A DNA stretch of 64,000 nucleotides from Clarireedia homoeocarpa (taxonomy: Eukaryota; Ascomycota; Leotiomycetes; Helotiales; Rutstroemiaceae), in assembly GCA_001465935.1 (NCBI GenBank), contig LNKV01000024.1:372001-436000 (forward strand), read 5' to 3'. Position 1 is the first letter of the stretch. Each line of letters starts with the position of its first letter. Both the position numbers and the translations under genes were made by a program. Shown in pieces: positions 1-10,981 of the stretch. Below the pieces are notes generated by a model, which worked only from the letters and a program-made list of their open reading frames with translations, had not been told where the DNA came from and searched no databases.

Positions 1-771
1 ACATAGGATGAGCCTGTCTATCTAATCTATCCATTCGTTGCCAGAGAAACTCCCGCGTGCAATTGTTCCGTCTTCCGTTTCTAAGCTCGGATCCCCTTTC
101 TTCAAGCGACCAAGTCAATCGAGCCGAGACAAACCAATCCATCCGCGGTCGTGGTCATGGTCATCGTCATGGTCATGGCCGGCCATATGTTTGTTAGCCA
201 AGAAAAAAGAAACAAAATTATCCTTTTCGAGCCCGACCCCGACTCGACCCTGTGACCCTGGCCCAGCAACATGGAACTCGGAATCCCCTCCCGGCTGCCT
301 CTTTGAGTGTACCCAACTGTACCTATTGTCAGCTGCAAGCCACTGGGTGCTCCAACCGTCAGAGACCAAAAAGCAAACGTCGCCCAATATACGCCAGCCG
401 AACAATCAACGACGTCCACACTCCATCATTGCCTCGATTCAGTCGTGTAGATTTCTTAGGTATTAGCAGTCAGCCCCAACTCAACTCAACTCAACCCAAC
501 CCAACTCAACCCAACCAAGCCAAGCTATCCGAGACCCTCCTTGCCATCCCCGAGACGAAACAAAAAAGAAGAAAAAAAGACTTCAACAACCGACCCCTCA
601 CTCCATCTATTCTCCTCCCTCCCTGCCCGAAACGGCGCACAAACCCTTCTTAATACATACCATATCCATCCAGTCCATCCAGTCCATCCAGTCCATCCAG
701 TCCATCCAGTCCATCCAGTCCATCCAATCCATCCATCTATCGAAAACCATAAAAAAGCACACACCCTCATC
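1..771. other. Upstream region of CGI121, no gene seen
   Basis: No convincing coding region. The sequence is pyrimidine-rich, with CAACTCAACC-type repeats near 477-520 and a ten-base tandem repeat just before the CGI121 start. Open frames here are low-complexity and look spurious. Part of it is probably the promoter and 5' leader of CGI121. Confidence 0.5.
664..730. repeat. 10-bp tandem repeat (CATCCAGTCC)
   Basis: About six and a half near-perfect copies of CATCCAGTCC lie 40 bases upstream of the CGI121 start codon, probably in its 5' untranslated leader. Seen directly in the sequence. Confidence 0.9.
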
Positions 772-1252
772 ATGCCACCACACCTGCAAACCATCTCTCT
801 GGAACACCTCCCCGAAAGCCACTCTATACACATTGCCCTATATCGCAACCTCCGCAACGCCGCTTTTCTCCACCAGCAGCTGCTGGCTGGTAACACCGAC
901 TTTGAATATGCATTGGTAGATGCATCTGTGGTATGTCATTATTCTTTCCTTCCTGCTTTGTCCACCTCTTTTCGTTTCCTCTGCCCCGCGCAAATGCACG
1001 TGCCATCCATCTTTACACGTGACCATTCTATCTCCTCCTAGATGTAAAGTATTCTAATTTGATGCAACATCTAGGTCATCTCAAAATTACACATACTAGC
1101 TGCAGTGTATCGAGCATGTAATGATGCTTTGGCAGGGAGGTTGAAGAGTAGGAATATTCACTCCGAAGTGGTGTTTTCGCTCTCGCCGAACAATAATGTG
1201 GGATTTTCTTTTCTTCCTTTTTCTCTTTCGCGCTTTAGCCCCTGCCCTCCTC

Positions 1253-1294
<42 letters not shown>

Positions 1295-1877
1295 TTTTTT
1301 TTTTTTTAGCAGGCTTGCTCGCTTCTTTTGCGAGATGCGTGCAGCGACTACGCCATCATATCATACCACTGCTTTCTCTCCTATGCTATGTTATGTTATG
1401 TACATACATACAAACACTCAAACCATGCAACCTCCACGACCAGGACATCAGCTCATTTCTCCCTTCCTCTCTCCTTCCCTTCCTCCTCGCACTAACTGAC
1501 CTCTTCCACAGATCGCCGAATCCTTCCGACGCTTCGGCATTACGCCCACAACAGCTTCTCTGCTAGTAATCCGCATCGCGCCCGCTTCAGCCGCAGATTC
1601 CATAGCAGAACATCTGGGTTCAGTTGTGGAAGGCGATGCGGTGGACTTCTCGGATGAGGAGTTGAGTGCGTTGGTCGATACGAAGAGGGTCAGGAAGGTG
1701 TATAAACTTACGGGGACTTCGGGAGGAGGAGGAGGAGGAGGAGGAGGAGGGCGGGGAGGGAAGAAGGGGGTGGGTATCAATGGTGGAGTGGAGAAGGTAA
1801 TAAGTGAGGAGGATGAGAGGAGGGAGTTGAGTATTGCAGTGTTGGGGATGATGGCGTTAAGAGGAGCTACGAATTAG
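772..1877 (+). CDS. CGI121: EKC/KEOPS complex subunit CGI121 (TPRKB-like)
   Basis: Three exons: 772-930, 1075-1197 and 1512-1877, giving about 215 residues. Cgi121 is the small KEOPS subunit that binds tRNA and Bud32 and supports t6A37 modification of ANN-decoding tRNAs; in yeast KEOPS is also tied to telomeres and transcription. The N-terminus (HLPESHSIHIALYRNLRNAA) and the exon 3 stretch FRRFGITPTTASLLVIRI fit the family. All three exons join in phase 0 with GT/AG borders. The second donor (GTGGGA) is weak. A polyglycine run from GGA repeats lies at 1722-1752, shortly after the TKRVRKVYKLT segment; this is an insertion relative to the usual compact protein. Intron 2 (314 nt) carries a long poly-C/poly-T tract. 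The function is inferred from similarity. Confidence 0.85.
1254..1307. repeat. Poly-C (35) then poly-T (17) tract in CGI121 intron 2
   Basis: An uninterrupted run of 35 C (1254-1288), then TC, then 17 T (1291-1307), all inside intron 2 of CGI121. The pre-mRNA would contain the same pyrimidine run. The length is likely unstable and could be affected by sequencing or assembly error. Confidence 0.9.
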
Positions 1878-2622
1878 ATTTCGTGGGTGGTGAGCTTTTA
1901 CACATCTCAAATGCCTGTGGTATGCATGTCAGACTGGGTCGTTTTGTTACATGTCTATCTATGCTTTAGACTACGAATGTGCTTCTTTTGAGTACTAGAC
2001 ATTCATTCCAGGAAGCACTCCTTCTCTACGTACAAAAAAGCACCTGCTTCCAAGTTCTTTTCATCCTATCGAAACCCCAGTATCCAAGATTTATGCTAGG
2101 TCTATGATATGACCCTTCAGTCTACGATGACAACCATCCATCCGAGATACCCGAAGTCGGTGGTCTACCAGGAAATCTCATCCCTTACCAGCAAATTTTG
2201 TATTAGATTACCAGTGGACAAACCTAATTTCACCCACACCCCCCATTTCATTACTACAATAATTGTTGGTACGACCGGGTTGGTCGTACACAAAAAGTGA
2301 TATCACGTGTGGAAGTACGAGGGTTACACGTAACACCCGGAATCACGTGCAAAGCGTGGGTCCAGTGTTAGTTGTGTAAATCGTCTTGATTCTCTAACTA
2401 CAGGATCGTACTGCGATCTTTTATACCCTTCGTACGAGGGGTATTGGCTATCTACATTTGGTTATCGGAGTTGATTTATCAGTTATACGGGCATTGTATG
2501 CTTATGTTGGATATGCCACATTTGCCTATGGGTTCCGGCCAGCCCGCCCGGAGCCATTTGTAGCCGATTATCCACACAATAATAAAAAAATGAAAAGTCT
2601 CAAGATTAGGAAACCCATCGAC
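1878..2622. other. Convergent intergenic region with palindromes
   Basis: This lies between the 3' ends of CGI121 and the sterol isomerase gene. It holds no gene that I can support. A perfect 8-bp-arm inverted repeat lies at 2269-2289, two CACGTG boxes at 2304 and 2344, and GTTACACGTAAC (5-bp arms) between them. See findings. Confidence 0.5.
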
Positions 2623-3420
2623 CTAGGCCGACTTCTTCCTCGCATCCACCTTCAAACCCTGCACCTGCCTAAACACCCTCCCCGTCTCCCTCACACTCTG
2701 CAGCACCAAACATCCCGGAAACACAATCCAAAACCCATTCATCAGCACATAATACCCCCAAAAATAGTACCTCTCCGGCCGGCAAAACACCTCTCCAAAA
2801 ACCGTCTCCTCAAAGAAAAACGTCGCGTAATAAAGCACATCACCATACAGCTGCCCCAGACTCACAAGCAGCTGCAGCGGATACCGCAACGGGTGATCGG
2901 TCATGATAAACCAGGCAATGAGAAAGGAAAGCGGGCCCCAGAACACGGCGGTGATGGTTTCCATGCAGACGACAAAGGGGTCGCGGGTTAGGTAGCGGTG
3001 GTCAGAGAGGGAGTATTCTTTCCAGAGTTGCCCGAAGAGGTGCGTGCGCGAGGGCATGTGGGCGTTGTTGTAGGAGTAGTAGCCTGGGTGGTGTTAGGAT
3101 GTTGGTGCTATAGAAGGAAGGTGATAGGTAGGTAGGAGGGTGAGTAGATAGGTTTTACCTTCGAAGAAGAAATGGATGCAGCCGCATAGGGCGAACCAGC
3201 AGGTTGTTAGTAGTTCATTTTTGGATATGGTAGGGCGCATGCGCCGTGCTAGAAGCGTGGTTGTTGCGAATACTAGAACGCTGGATGCAGCGAATGAGGA
3301 GATGAGAATCGGTACGGAGATGTCGTTTGGTACATAATTGGGTAACTCGAGATGGGGAGGGTAGTAGGGATGTTGCTGCTGGTCATCTGAAAAGGGATGA
3401 CTAGCCGAGTGGACGTTCAT
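2623..3420 (-). CDS. EBP-type 3-beta-hydroxysteroid delta8-delta7 isomerase
   Basis: Two exons, 3420-3159 and 3083-2623, about 240 residues, joined through a 75-nt intron. The protein belongs to the emopamil-binding protein (EBP/EXPERA) family, ER membrane enzymes that move the sterol double bond from C8 to C7. Family signatures are clear: QLWKEYSLSDHRY, METITAVFWGPLSFL, HPLRYPLQLLVSLGQLYGDV and MNGFWIVFPG. His83 and Glu87 (HFFFEG) and Glu129 and Thr132 (METIT) line up with residues known to matter in mammalian EBP. Four to five hydrophobic segments are visible, and the C-terminus is basic (DARKKSA). Yeast uses the unrelated Erg2 for this step, so this may be an additional or alternative isomerase. 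It is not next to other sterol genes; ERG6 lies about 42 kb away. The start follows an ordinary upstream region and gives the expected length. Confidence 0.9.
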
Positions 3421-5058
3421 CGTTGAGTTTGGGGACGGGGAAGTTTAACTGGTTTCGTATATTCGGATGACGTGAATTATGGCGAGGCTCGACTTTACTC
3501 CGTTCCAAGTAGAAAAGATTGATAGTGCTGTCGTCTAGGTTTATCGACGGGTTGAGTGAGGTAACTCATCTTTTTAATACTGGAGTACCAAGAGCCCAAG
3601 CGCCAAGTGGACTCGGAAACATCGAAGCCGGATGGTTCGATAACTGGGGTCAGCGAGACAAAATCTCATCGCTAATTTTGTCATCTTCCAAGCTTATGCT
3701 GATTACATATGAGTACTGCCATTTGATTGCGATTCAAGATGCATAGCTTTCGTTACAATGGGCGTTGGCTTCTTGATTTCAGGAACTCTGGCGATGGAAT
3801 TCTGTTATCCAGGGGCGCATCAGAAAATTCTCATTCCTATGTCAGGATCTTCTGATCTCATGAATCTGAAAGCTGTATGAAGAATTCTTATCATTTTCAG
3901 GATGAGGACTATGATCGTGAGGCTGGAGTCCAAGAACCTACGATGGAAACAAAGTCAGAGGAAGGTTCCAAACATACCAGCGAGAAAATTTACCTGTCTG
4001 GGGTCTGAGCAGAACATATCACCATTCCTCCACTAGGCGAAACCGCTCCGATTCAGGGATTGGTGGCTACTGTTGTACCTGGAACTTATCCCATGGTTCC
4101 TACGCAACAGCTCTCGGGGCAGATCAACAATCTGTCAATATTCTTCCAGTAAGGGATCGACTAAGTGGACTGTCATCCAGAATGCAGCTATGATCTATCT
4201 ACTATGAGAGCAGACTAGAGAGTTCCAATATACTATTTTGAAAGCCTGTCTGAAAAATGTGGCTGCGCACAGTAGAAGTCTGCAAGGCGACAGCAATTGT
4301 CGAATTCCTCATAGCTTACGAATTTGCACCACTTGGTGTAAGGGGCAGAGAGCAGATTCTGTAGAGCAGCGATCTCACTCTTCTTGGTATGGCCTTCCTT
4401 CAAATAGCTATCGTTGCGAATAATGGAATTCCAATAAGTTAGCTCTTGATTCTATTCGCCAAGAGGAAAGCAGCGGGTGCAGGGCGATAGTGTGCAGACA
4501 ACATTGACAACCTCTAAAGCCCATTCTCCAGCATCATCATCATCAACCGCAACCGAGACGTATTCATAAGTGAAAGAACCTGAATTCAGAGCAGGTTCTT
4601 TGTCGGCAGGATCAAGAAACTTGCAAAGGTATGCAGAATACAATCTTAAGATAGTGGAGTGCACGGTGGAATTTCTGGCCGAAGACATTTAATCGAACGT
4701 CTAAGCTAAACCCCAGGTTGCTTGAAGATGACTGGAGGAGAAAGTCCTGGCTTTACTTTCTCATCCAAATTGCACTTCTTTGAGGCTGAAGTGGAAATGT
4801 TGCCGTTGGTCTCGATCTGCGAATCTATAAGAAGAGGTTGGTCGAGTGAAGAGAACTCGAGACGTTGCGAAGAAAAGACAATCTTTGGATGGGTTTAGAT
4901 AGTGCCGCAGCTGATAAATTGGTGTAGATGCATTAGGCGGAGGTTTATGCCAAATCTGTCGCAAGAAGAAGTTTGTATCTGCAATTACCCATACTTTAAT
5001 CCCAGTAGGAGTAGGTTTTCCAGGGATAGTAGTTGCTTCTAATGCCTAGCCAGTAAAT
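3421..5058. other. Intergenic, no supported gene
   Basis: About 1.6 kb without a recognisable gene. Short open frames occur on the minus strand at 4452-4688 and 4761-4964, but they have no recognisable domain, no splice partners and no family resemblance. The first 100 bases are the promoter side of the sterol isomerase gene. Confidence 0.4.
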
Positions 5059-5503
5059 CTAGGCTGCGCAAACGGTTAACCGTGGGATACCCATGGTATT
5101 GCCAAGACAATCCGCGCGTTATCCGTTACAGAGCGGATAGTTGAAATCTCCGATGGTTAGTCCGTGGGTAATCCGCGGATATCCACGGATATCCACAGGG
5201 TATGGATAATCCGTCAATTTGAGGGTATTCCCAGAATAAGTGGGTATTTTAAGCCTTGAAGCCTTAAGCTTAAGGCTTCAAATCTTAATTTTTTAAGGAT
5301 ATACTTTTTTTACTAATTTATACTAATCTTTATACTAAACATAAAAGTTATCCAGATATTTATACACTTTTTATACATTTTTATATATACGGATATCCGT
5401 GGGATACCCACGGTTAACTGTAAATCTACGGAACGGGACCCCAACCGCGGAACGGAGCGGTTCCGGAGTATCCGCGGTTCCGGTTTACTTCTGCGCAGCC
5501 TAG
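5059..5503. mobile_element. MITE-like inverted-repeat element
   Basis: A 445-bp element bounded by perfect 12-bp terminal inverted repeats, CTAGGCTGCGCA at 5059-5070 and its complement at 5492-5503. Subterminal copies of a GTTAACCGTGGG motif lie in opposite orientation near each end (about 5074 and 5418). Inside are several ATCCGCGGATATCC/ATCCACGG-type repeats, a 26-bp perfect palindrome at 5256-5281 and an AT-rich core (about 5285-5390). There is no coding capacity. This is the layout of a non-autonomous DNA transposon, possibly hAT-like given the subterminal repeats. A clear target-site duplication is not visible; both flanks contain only a loose TAAAT. Confidence 0.65.
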
Positions 5504-6525
5504 GGGTTAAATATTAATTAGAGTTTGATGGGAAAAAGGTAACTTCAACCACATACAGCCCTAGTATCTCTTACTGTTTCTGTGTTGTGAAGTAATATGG
5601 GTGGGTATTCACAGGTGCATGTCGTCGCGAGGGCGTGTTAAGCGATGATTGTGGAGGTCTTCGGCAGTCACATGGAACCGAAGGTGTGTGTGGCCGCTGC
5701 TGCATCAATTGCAAACGCTACTTCGTAAGACTTACAATATAGGGCGTTGGCTTGAACTCTTCCTTCGTAGCAAGAGGCGTGCCGGTGAGTCATCTAGCCA
5801 CCGCTGTTGGCCGGATGCTGTCAAATGGAGAGCAGACTTCCGGGAGTGTATAGACGCCACTTGTGTGAGGGGCTCGCTGGAGTATATAGTTTTCCATTCT
5901 CCCGCTCGATTGTCGCGATGTTGTGTAGCAAAGTCCACCCGGAGAAGGGCCCCTTGATCAATCAGAGCATGCGGATGGCCACGAGAAGAATTCGTGGGGA
6001 AGAGGAAGAGCCGATATGAAGAGTCATATTGTCAGCTAACTAGGCCTTTTTGGGACCGGCGAGAAGGTAAGCTAATGCACGGCCGCGCGACGAGCCAATG
6101 ACAACCCCAGCCACATTTACGAATTGGGTACGCCGAAAAGAACGAAACAAGAGGGCTGTGTGTAAGAATGCCTCGACTGCCATGCCTTGAACCTCGCTAT
6201 CCTGTCGAGAAATGGAGCTCAGCGCAAATTCATATTAATCTCGTCTCTCTCCTCCTTCTCAGGCTCTCACTCTTTCTTCCTTTTTTCTCTTTGCAAAGCC
6301 TCGTTGCGACTATCTTCATAGTATATTTCTATACCGTCGTCGATTGATTGGATTCATGGCGCTGTAGAACAAGAACACTCCTCCTCCTCCATCATTGTCC
6401 CACTCAATTCGCTCCAATTTACCCTACTTCCACACCTCAACCTTACAATTTACACCCTCAATCATCCAACTACCCAACCAACCACTTGCGACAAAGCTGT
6501 AGCCCATTCCTCAACCACCTTATCA
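5504..6525. other. Upstream region of the half-zinc-cluster gene
   Basis: No supported gene. Open frames around 5649-6019 look random. From about 6240 onward the sequence becomes CT-rich, as in fungal leaders, and likely contains the promoter and 5' untranslated region of the gene starting at 6526. A TACTTCGTA 9-mer occurs at 5719-5727. Confidence 0.4.
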
Positions 6526-9269
6526 ATGGCTGTTAACATGGATAACCAAATGCCCCTCACCTCCTTCACCATCACCCAGCCCTTTCTCGGTGCACCACTC
6601 CAATTCAGTCCTGCCCTTGGTTCCAAGGAATTGGAGTCCTTGATCGACGCTTACGTTCCTGGTCCCGCCGCGAAGCAAGACAAGCTATCTACGGTGACAA
6701 TTGATTTCTACAACCACGCGACCGTAGATCTAAATACGGGTGCCCTCGTCCGTCGATATGATGTTTATCCATCCTGGGCCAATTCCTCCTTCGATCTGAG
6801 TCCATCGCAATCGCAAGCCTCAGGACCGAGCCCTGCAATCTATACACCTAGCCCAGCTTCTTCCACCACTTCACCTCTTCAAACTCGCGGGGCACGAGTT
6901 TCTAAGAAGTCAAGGAAGGAAAGCAGGAAAGAAAGCAGGAAAGAAAGCAGAAAGTCCTCCGAAACCAGGCTACCAGGTTTCTCCATCATGACCAAGGATG
7001 GCGTTGATGTCACCAACTCTGCTGGTCGAGGGACCAAGACGAAGGAACAGAGAGAGCATGCACACCTGATGAGAATCATCAAAGCTTGTGATGCTTGCAA
7101 GCGAAAGAAGATCCGAGTAAGCCTTGTCATGCCCAACAAACTGGGAAGTTACTGACAGAATATAGTGCGATCCATCTCATAGGATGTTCTCACATACAGA
7201 TATGTCTAGATCTTCCACATCCACCAAAATGTCATGTTCGTCGCCCTCACGTTCTGGGCCGAGTCCAGCTGCCTCTACTCCATCTCTATCAAGAGACACA
7301 ACCCAGGGATCTGAAAATAGTAGCCCATCCGCTGACGCTTCTTTTACCCTTGAAGATTTTGTTCTATTCCCGGAAGACGATTCCAGCCAATGGAATACAG
7401 ATTTCGAGACTCATTACAACGACCTGAGCTTGATGAATTTCAACCAATTCCACGAGTTCGACCACAGCTATTTTACAGGCATCAATCTAACCTCCTCTTT
7501 CGGCGTTTCCTCCTCCAGTCAATCTTCACTCTCAAGCACCCACCAACTGGCCGGTCACTGCCATGTACCGAGCTACGACCACGTGCAACCATGGGCTTAT
7601 ACAAATAGCAACTCTCAATCACTCTCACCGGTAGAAGGCCAAGCAGGCCTTTCTTCCGAGGATCTGAACTTCTTCGATTCTTTCGGCAGCTCTCATGACT
7701 ATGCTCACATTCACCCCACAACTCACCTAAAAAATGCACAAGACAATACTTGGAACATGCACTCACCAACGACCGACAACGTATATGCACAAGAACAATC
7801 TGAGCTGATGAAACCAGCCACTCACACCCGCCATATACACGAAGCCAACTCAAGTACTTATCTCCGTCTTGCGGACTCTGCGGCGATCGCAGATACTGCA
7901 ACAATGGATTCACCTACTGCTACCGGCTATACTCAAGAAGGTGTTGCCACAAATCGTGCAACCGCTCACACTGCGCATGCTATACATAATTCTAGCATCT
8001 CACACACAGCCGATCAATTCAGCCATGCCCAGCAAACCTCTAATGAGCAACTTAGCGATGTGGAAGAAGATCGTAGGAAGAGACGTCGCAACCTTGTGTC
8101 CAAAGCTTTCGCTTTAGTGAAAATTGGCCAAGGAGACAGCGTTATGCGCACACCAACTCTGGGCACACCAGAAGGACACACCGAGGCTATCCTCGTCCGC
8201 AGCCCCACGCTTTATTATTCTTCACTACGACCACTGGACCCACAGTATTCCCTAGTAGTCAACTGCAAGTCGAACATCGATTCTCAAGTCGCTCATCGTG
8301 CTGTAAGCTCAGATGTCCTTGTCTCTGGAGCTGCTGGAAACCCAGCTCGCACTCAGACTACCGTGGTGGACCATGGTACAGAAATTTCTGTGGTTTATCA
8401 GCCACGCACTCCAAGCCGCGTATCTGCAAGACCATCACTCTTGTCAAGTCCAAGATCCAGATACCGCAGCGATACTCAAGCATACCTGCCATGCACTTAC
8501 TCATGGCCTATATCGGTAATTGCCGACCTAGAACCCCACTCGCAACAAGGAGGCGATGACAAAATCTCAAATTCGGATACGAATGCGAACGTCAACGTTG
8601 GTCATCAAGGAGGCGATGACAAAATCTCAAATTCGCATACGTATGCGTATGCGAACGTCAACGTTGGTATGGCCGCGATCAAGAACCCAGTTACGACTGC
8701 AACAATCACCACAGTCCAGAAAAACGGAAAAATATGCAAACCAATAATTTCTCTGCTCGCGTCCCTTGTGGGACTGGCAGTACCGATCCTTGCAAAGAAT
8801 CTGTTGTACACTACCTTTGTGCCCGTCTTGGACGTACTAGGCGTCCTGGACGTCCTGGCTACGCTGTTTGTCGTCTGTTTGATGGCTTCTCAGTGCTCTG
8901 TTCTCGCATACGCGAACCAGTGCATGACTGTACGTTTATATCCCCTCTTTCGTTCTGCATACACTTTATGGGGAGAAAAACATATACTGATTAAATTCTA
9001 TAGTCTTGTCGAGAAATCCCAATTCTGCTAAGAATTGCAGCAACATACCTTGTTACTCGATTCCAACCGTTGCTTTCGCACTTCACTACTGTACGTTCTC
9101 CCTTTTCACCCGCCCACCCGTCTTACCATCTAGTTTATAAGAATACATACTGATTGGATTTACATAGTCATTGTCCTCACAAAGAGCACTCTTAGAGAAG
9201 CAGCATCATTCGTATAGAAATGGCTGTGAGAATTACATGAGAAGGTTTGCCCCTAGAGCTTTGGTATAG
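6526..9269 (+). CDS. Half-zinc-cluster protein with C-terminal hydrophobic segment
   Basis: Four exons, 6526-7116, 7166-8929, 9004-9090 and 9168-9269, about 847 residues. The intron at 7117-7165 falls exactly inside the zinc motif: KACDACKRKKIR ends exon 1 and CDPSHR begins exon 2, giving C-x2-C-x6-C, the first half of a Zn2Cys6 cluster. The second half (C-x2-C-x6-C) is missing; serine-rich sequence follows. Upstream is a basic KESR repeat (three copies, around residues 130-145), a likely nuclear signal. The middle is Ser/Thr/His/Asn-rich and probably disordered. Residues about 722-774 are strongly hydrophobic (LLASLVGLAVPIL, then LDVLATLFVVCLMA), resembling one or two membrane helices. A 60-bp duplication repeats GGDDKISNS. 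The last two introns and short exons are less certain than the first. Its role is unknown; a membrane-tethered regulator is an inference. A related arrangement is found at 34961-36919. Confidence 0.65.
8545..8666 (+). repeat. 60-bp tandem duplication in coding sequence
   Basis: The segment encoding GGDDKISNS...NVNVG occurs twice with a 60-base period (copies beginning near 8545 and 8605). The second copy has a further small expansion of GTATGC. The duplication stays in frame within the half-zinc-cluster gene. Confidence 0.85.
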
Positions 9270-10981
9270 ATGAGGAGATTTTTACCGGCCAGCACAGAGC
9301 TGTAGCGACGGTTGTTCTCTTCGTTTTTTCGTTTCTTCTCAACTTCCTTGATGGGATGAATGGGTGTATACTGGTTTGCATGCACACCTTGCGCACGTTT
9401 ATTCTTATATGAGGTTATGCTGGACACATCGTTTGTTTTGTTATTTTTATTTTTATTTTCTTTCTCCGCCATTTGATTTTTAGCTTTCCTCGTCGCTTGT
9501 GGTTTGGTTGAGTAGAGCCAAGTGGATGGAGCGATGTTATATGCGTGTATGAGATGGGATGAGATGATATCACTAGAGATAGAGTAGTGACAGGCGAATG
9601 GTGTACGGAACATGGCGTTGAGTTGAGTTGAGTTGAGCTGAGCTGTGTTATGTTATTTCGGGCAGAGTGCGGTGATGGTGGTGATGGGAATCCTAAAATC
9701 CAAAACCTAACTTACTCTCTCTGTACATTATCCACTTTACACTTCCATGTACAATTACAAAAAAAAAGCACCTACTACGAACAATAAAAAACATATTTTG
9801 TATATTATATATAAACACTATTTACCGCACATTTGAGAGTGAGAGAGAGAAAATCTCACGTATATGTACTGTACTGTACTGTACATACATTTCCATTTAA
9901 TATCACATCATATCACATCACACCTACTCGATCAGATAGATAGATAGATAAGTGAGTAAGTAAGAGACCTCGACATTCTTGTTCTTGATTCCTTTCCAAC
10001 GACGATGACGACGACGAGGAGGAGTGTTATGTGAACTAACTAACCTTGGATGGATGGATGGATGGATGGATACTTGATATTTCTATTTCTATTTGTGGTG
10101 GTGATGGTGGGTAGGTTTATTACTCTGTAGATAAAACTACTAAGTTATATGTACTGTACTGTACTGTACTGTACTGTATAGATAGATAGATATAATATGA
10201 CCTTGCATAGAGTGAATGAATGAATTAATTGATGAGAAGGTAGTCAAGTCAAGTCAGTCAAAGTCCCAATTTAATCGTGCAAACCAACCAAACAAAACAA
10301 ACCAAAAAAAAGTCATCCCAATTTACTTCACATAAATAGCATTGCTTGATTTTTGATAATAAATGTTTTTTTTCTTTCTTTCTCATTTTCATAATCTTCT
10401 GAAGGGTATCTATCCTATCCTATCCTATCAAGTCCTATTCAGTATCATATCAGACCGCCGGCGATTTCACAAAGGAAAAGCCATTCTGCATGGTGCCCAT
10501 CACTCATCCCAGTGATGCATTCATCTCATCCATATCTCATTCACACACCTTCTCGCTTCTCTTTCCCATCTTGATATCACTTCCCTCGTCCCAAACTCCC
10601 AGAAGATATCCAGCTGGCAGGAACAACACAAGAGCATTTTCCTCAGCAGCCTTCTTTATTTGCCTCTTCCTTGTATGCACCTCATCCATCCCATTCAATC
10701 ACCCAATCCAGCCAAGAATAATGCAAGCACCACATGCTAAATGCAATCAATGCTCGCTACCCCATTCCGCTCGCTATATGTAAACAAAAAGCAAAATATA
10801 AAAATAAAAGCCAAAGTCGGCGAAGAGGATAAAAAGATCAATTCCGATCCAACCTGCATGAAAAGCAAAAGAAAAAGATAGGTAGGTAAAAAGGAATAAA
10901 AGAAGAAAAGACCTCAGCCAGCCAACCGGTAGCCAAGACTAGCAAGACACATATTCATGAATTTCGAGCCTAGGGGTAAAA
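9270..10981. other. Intergenic, microsatellite-rich, no gene seen
   Basis: No supported gene in 1.7 kb. It holds many short tandem repeats: GTACT arrays near 9877-9890 and 10149-10179, GATA near 9935 and 10180, GGAT at 10050-10071, and TATCC near 10410. Both neighbouring genes end here (convergent), so the region combines two 3' flanks. Confidence 0.5.

Noticed and set aside
38..653. Overlapping open frames upstream of CGI121
   Set aside because: Low-complexity, no domain, several frames open on both strands; probably promoter and leader.
4452..4964. Minus-strand open frames in the 3.4-6.5 kb region
   Set aside because: Short, without domain, partner exons or resemblance to known proteins; possibly remnants, but unsupported.
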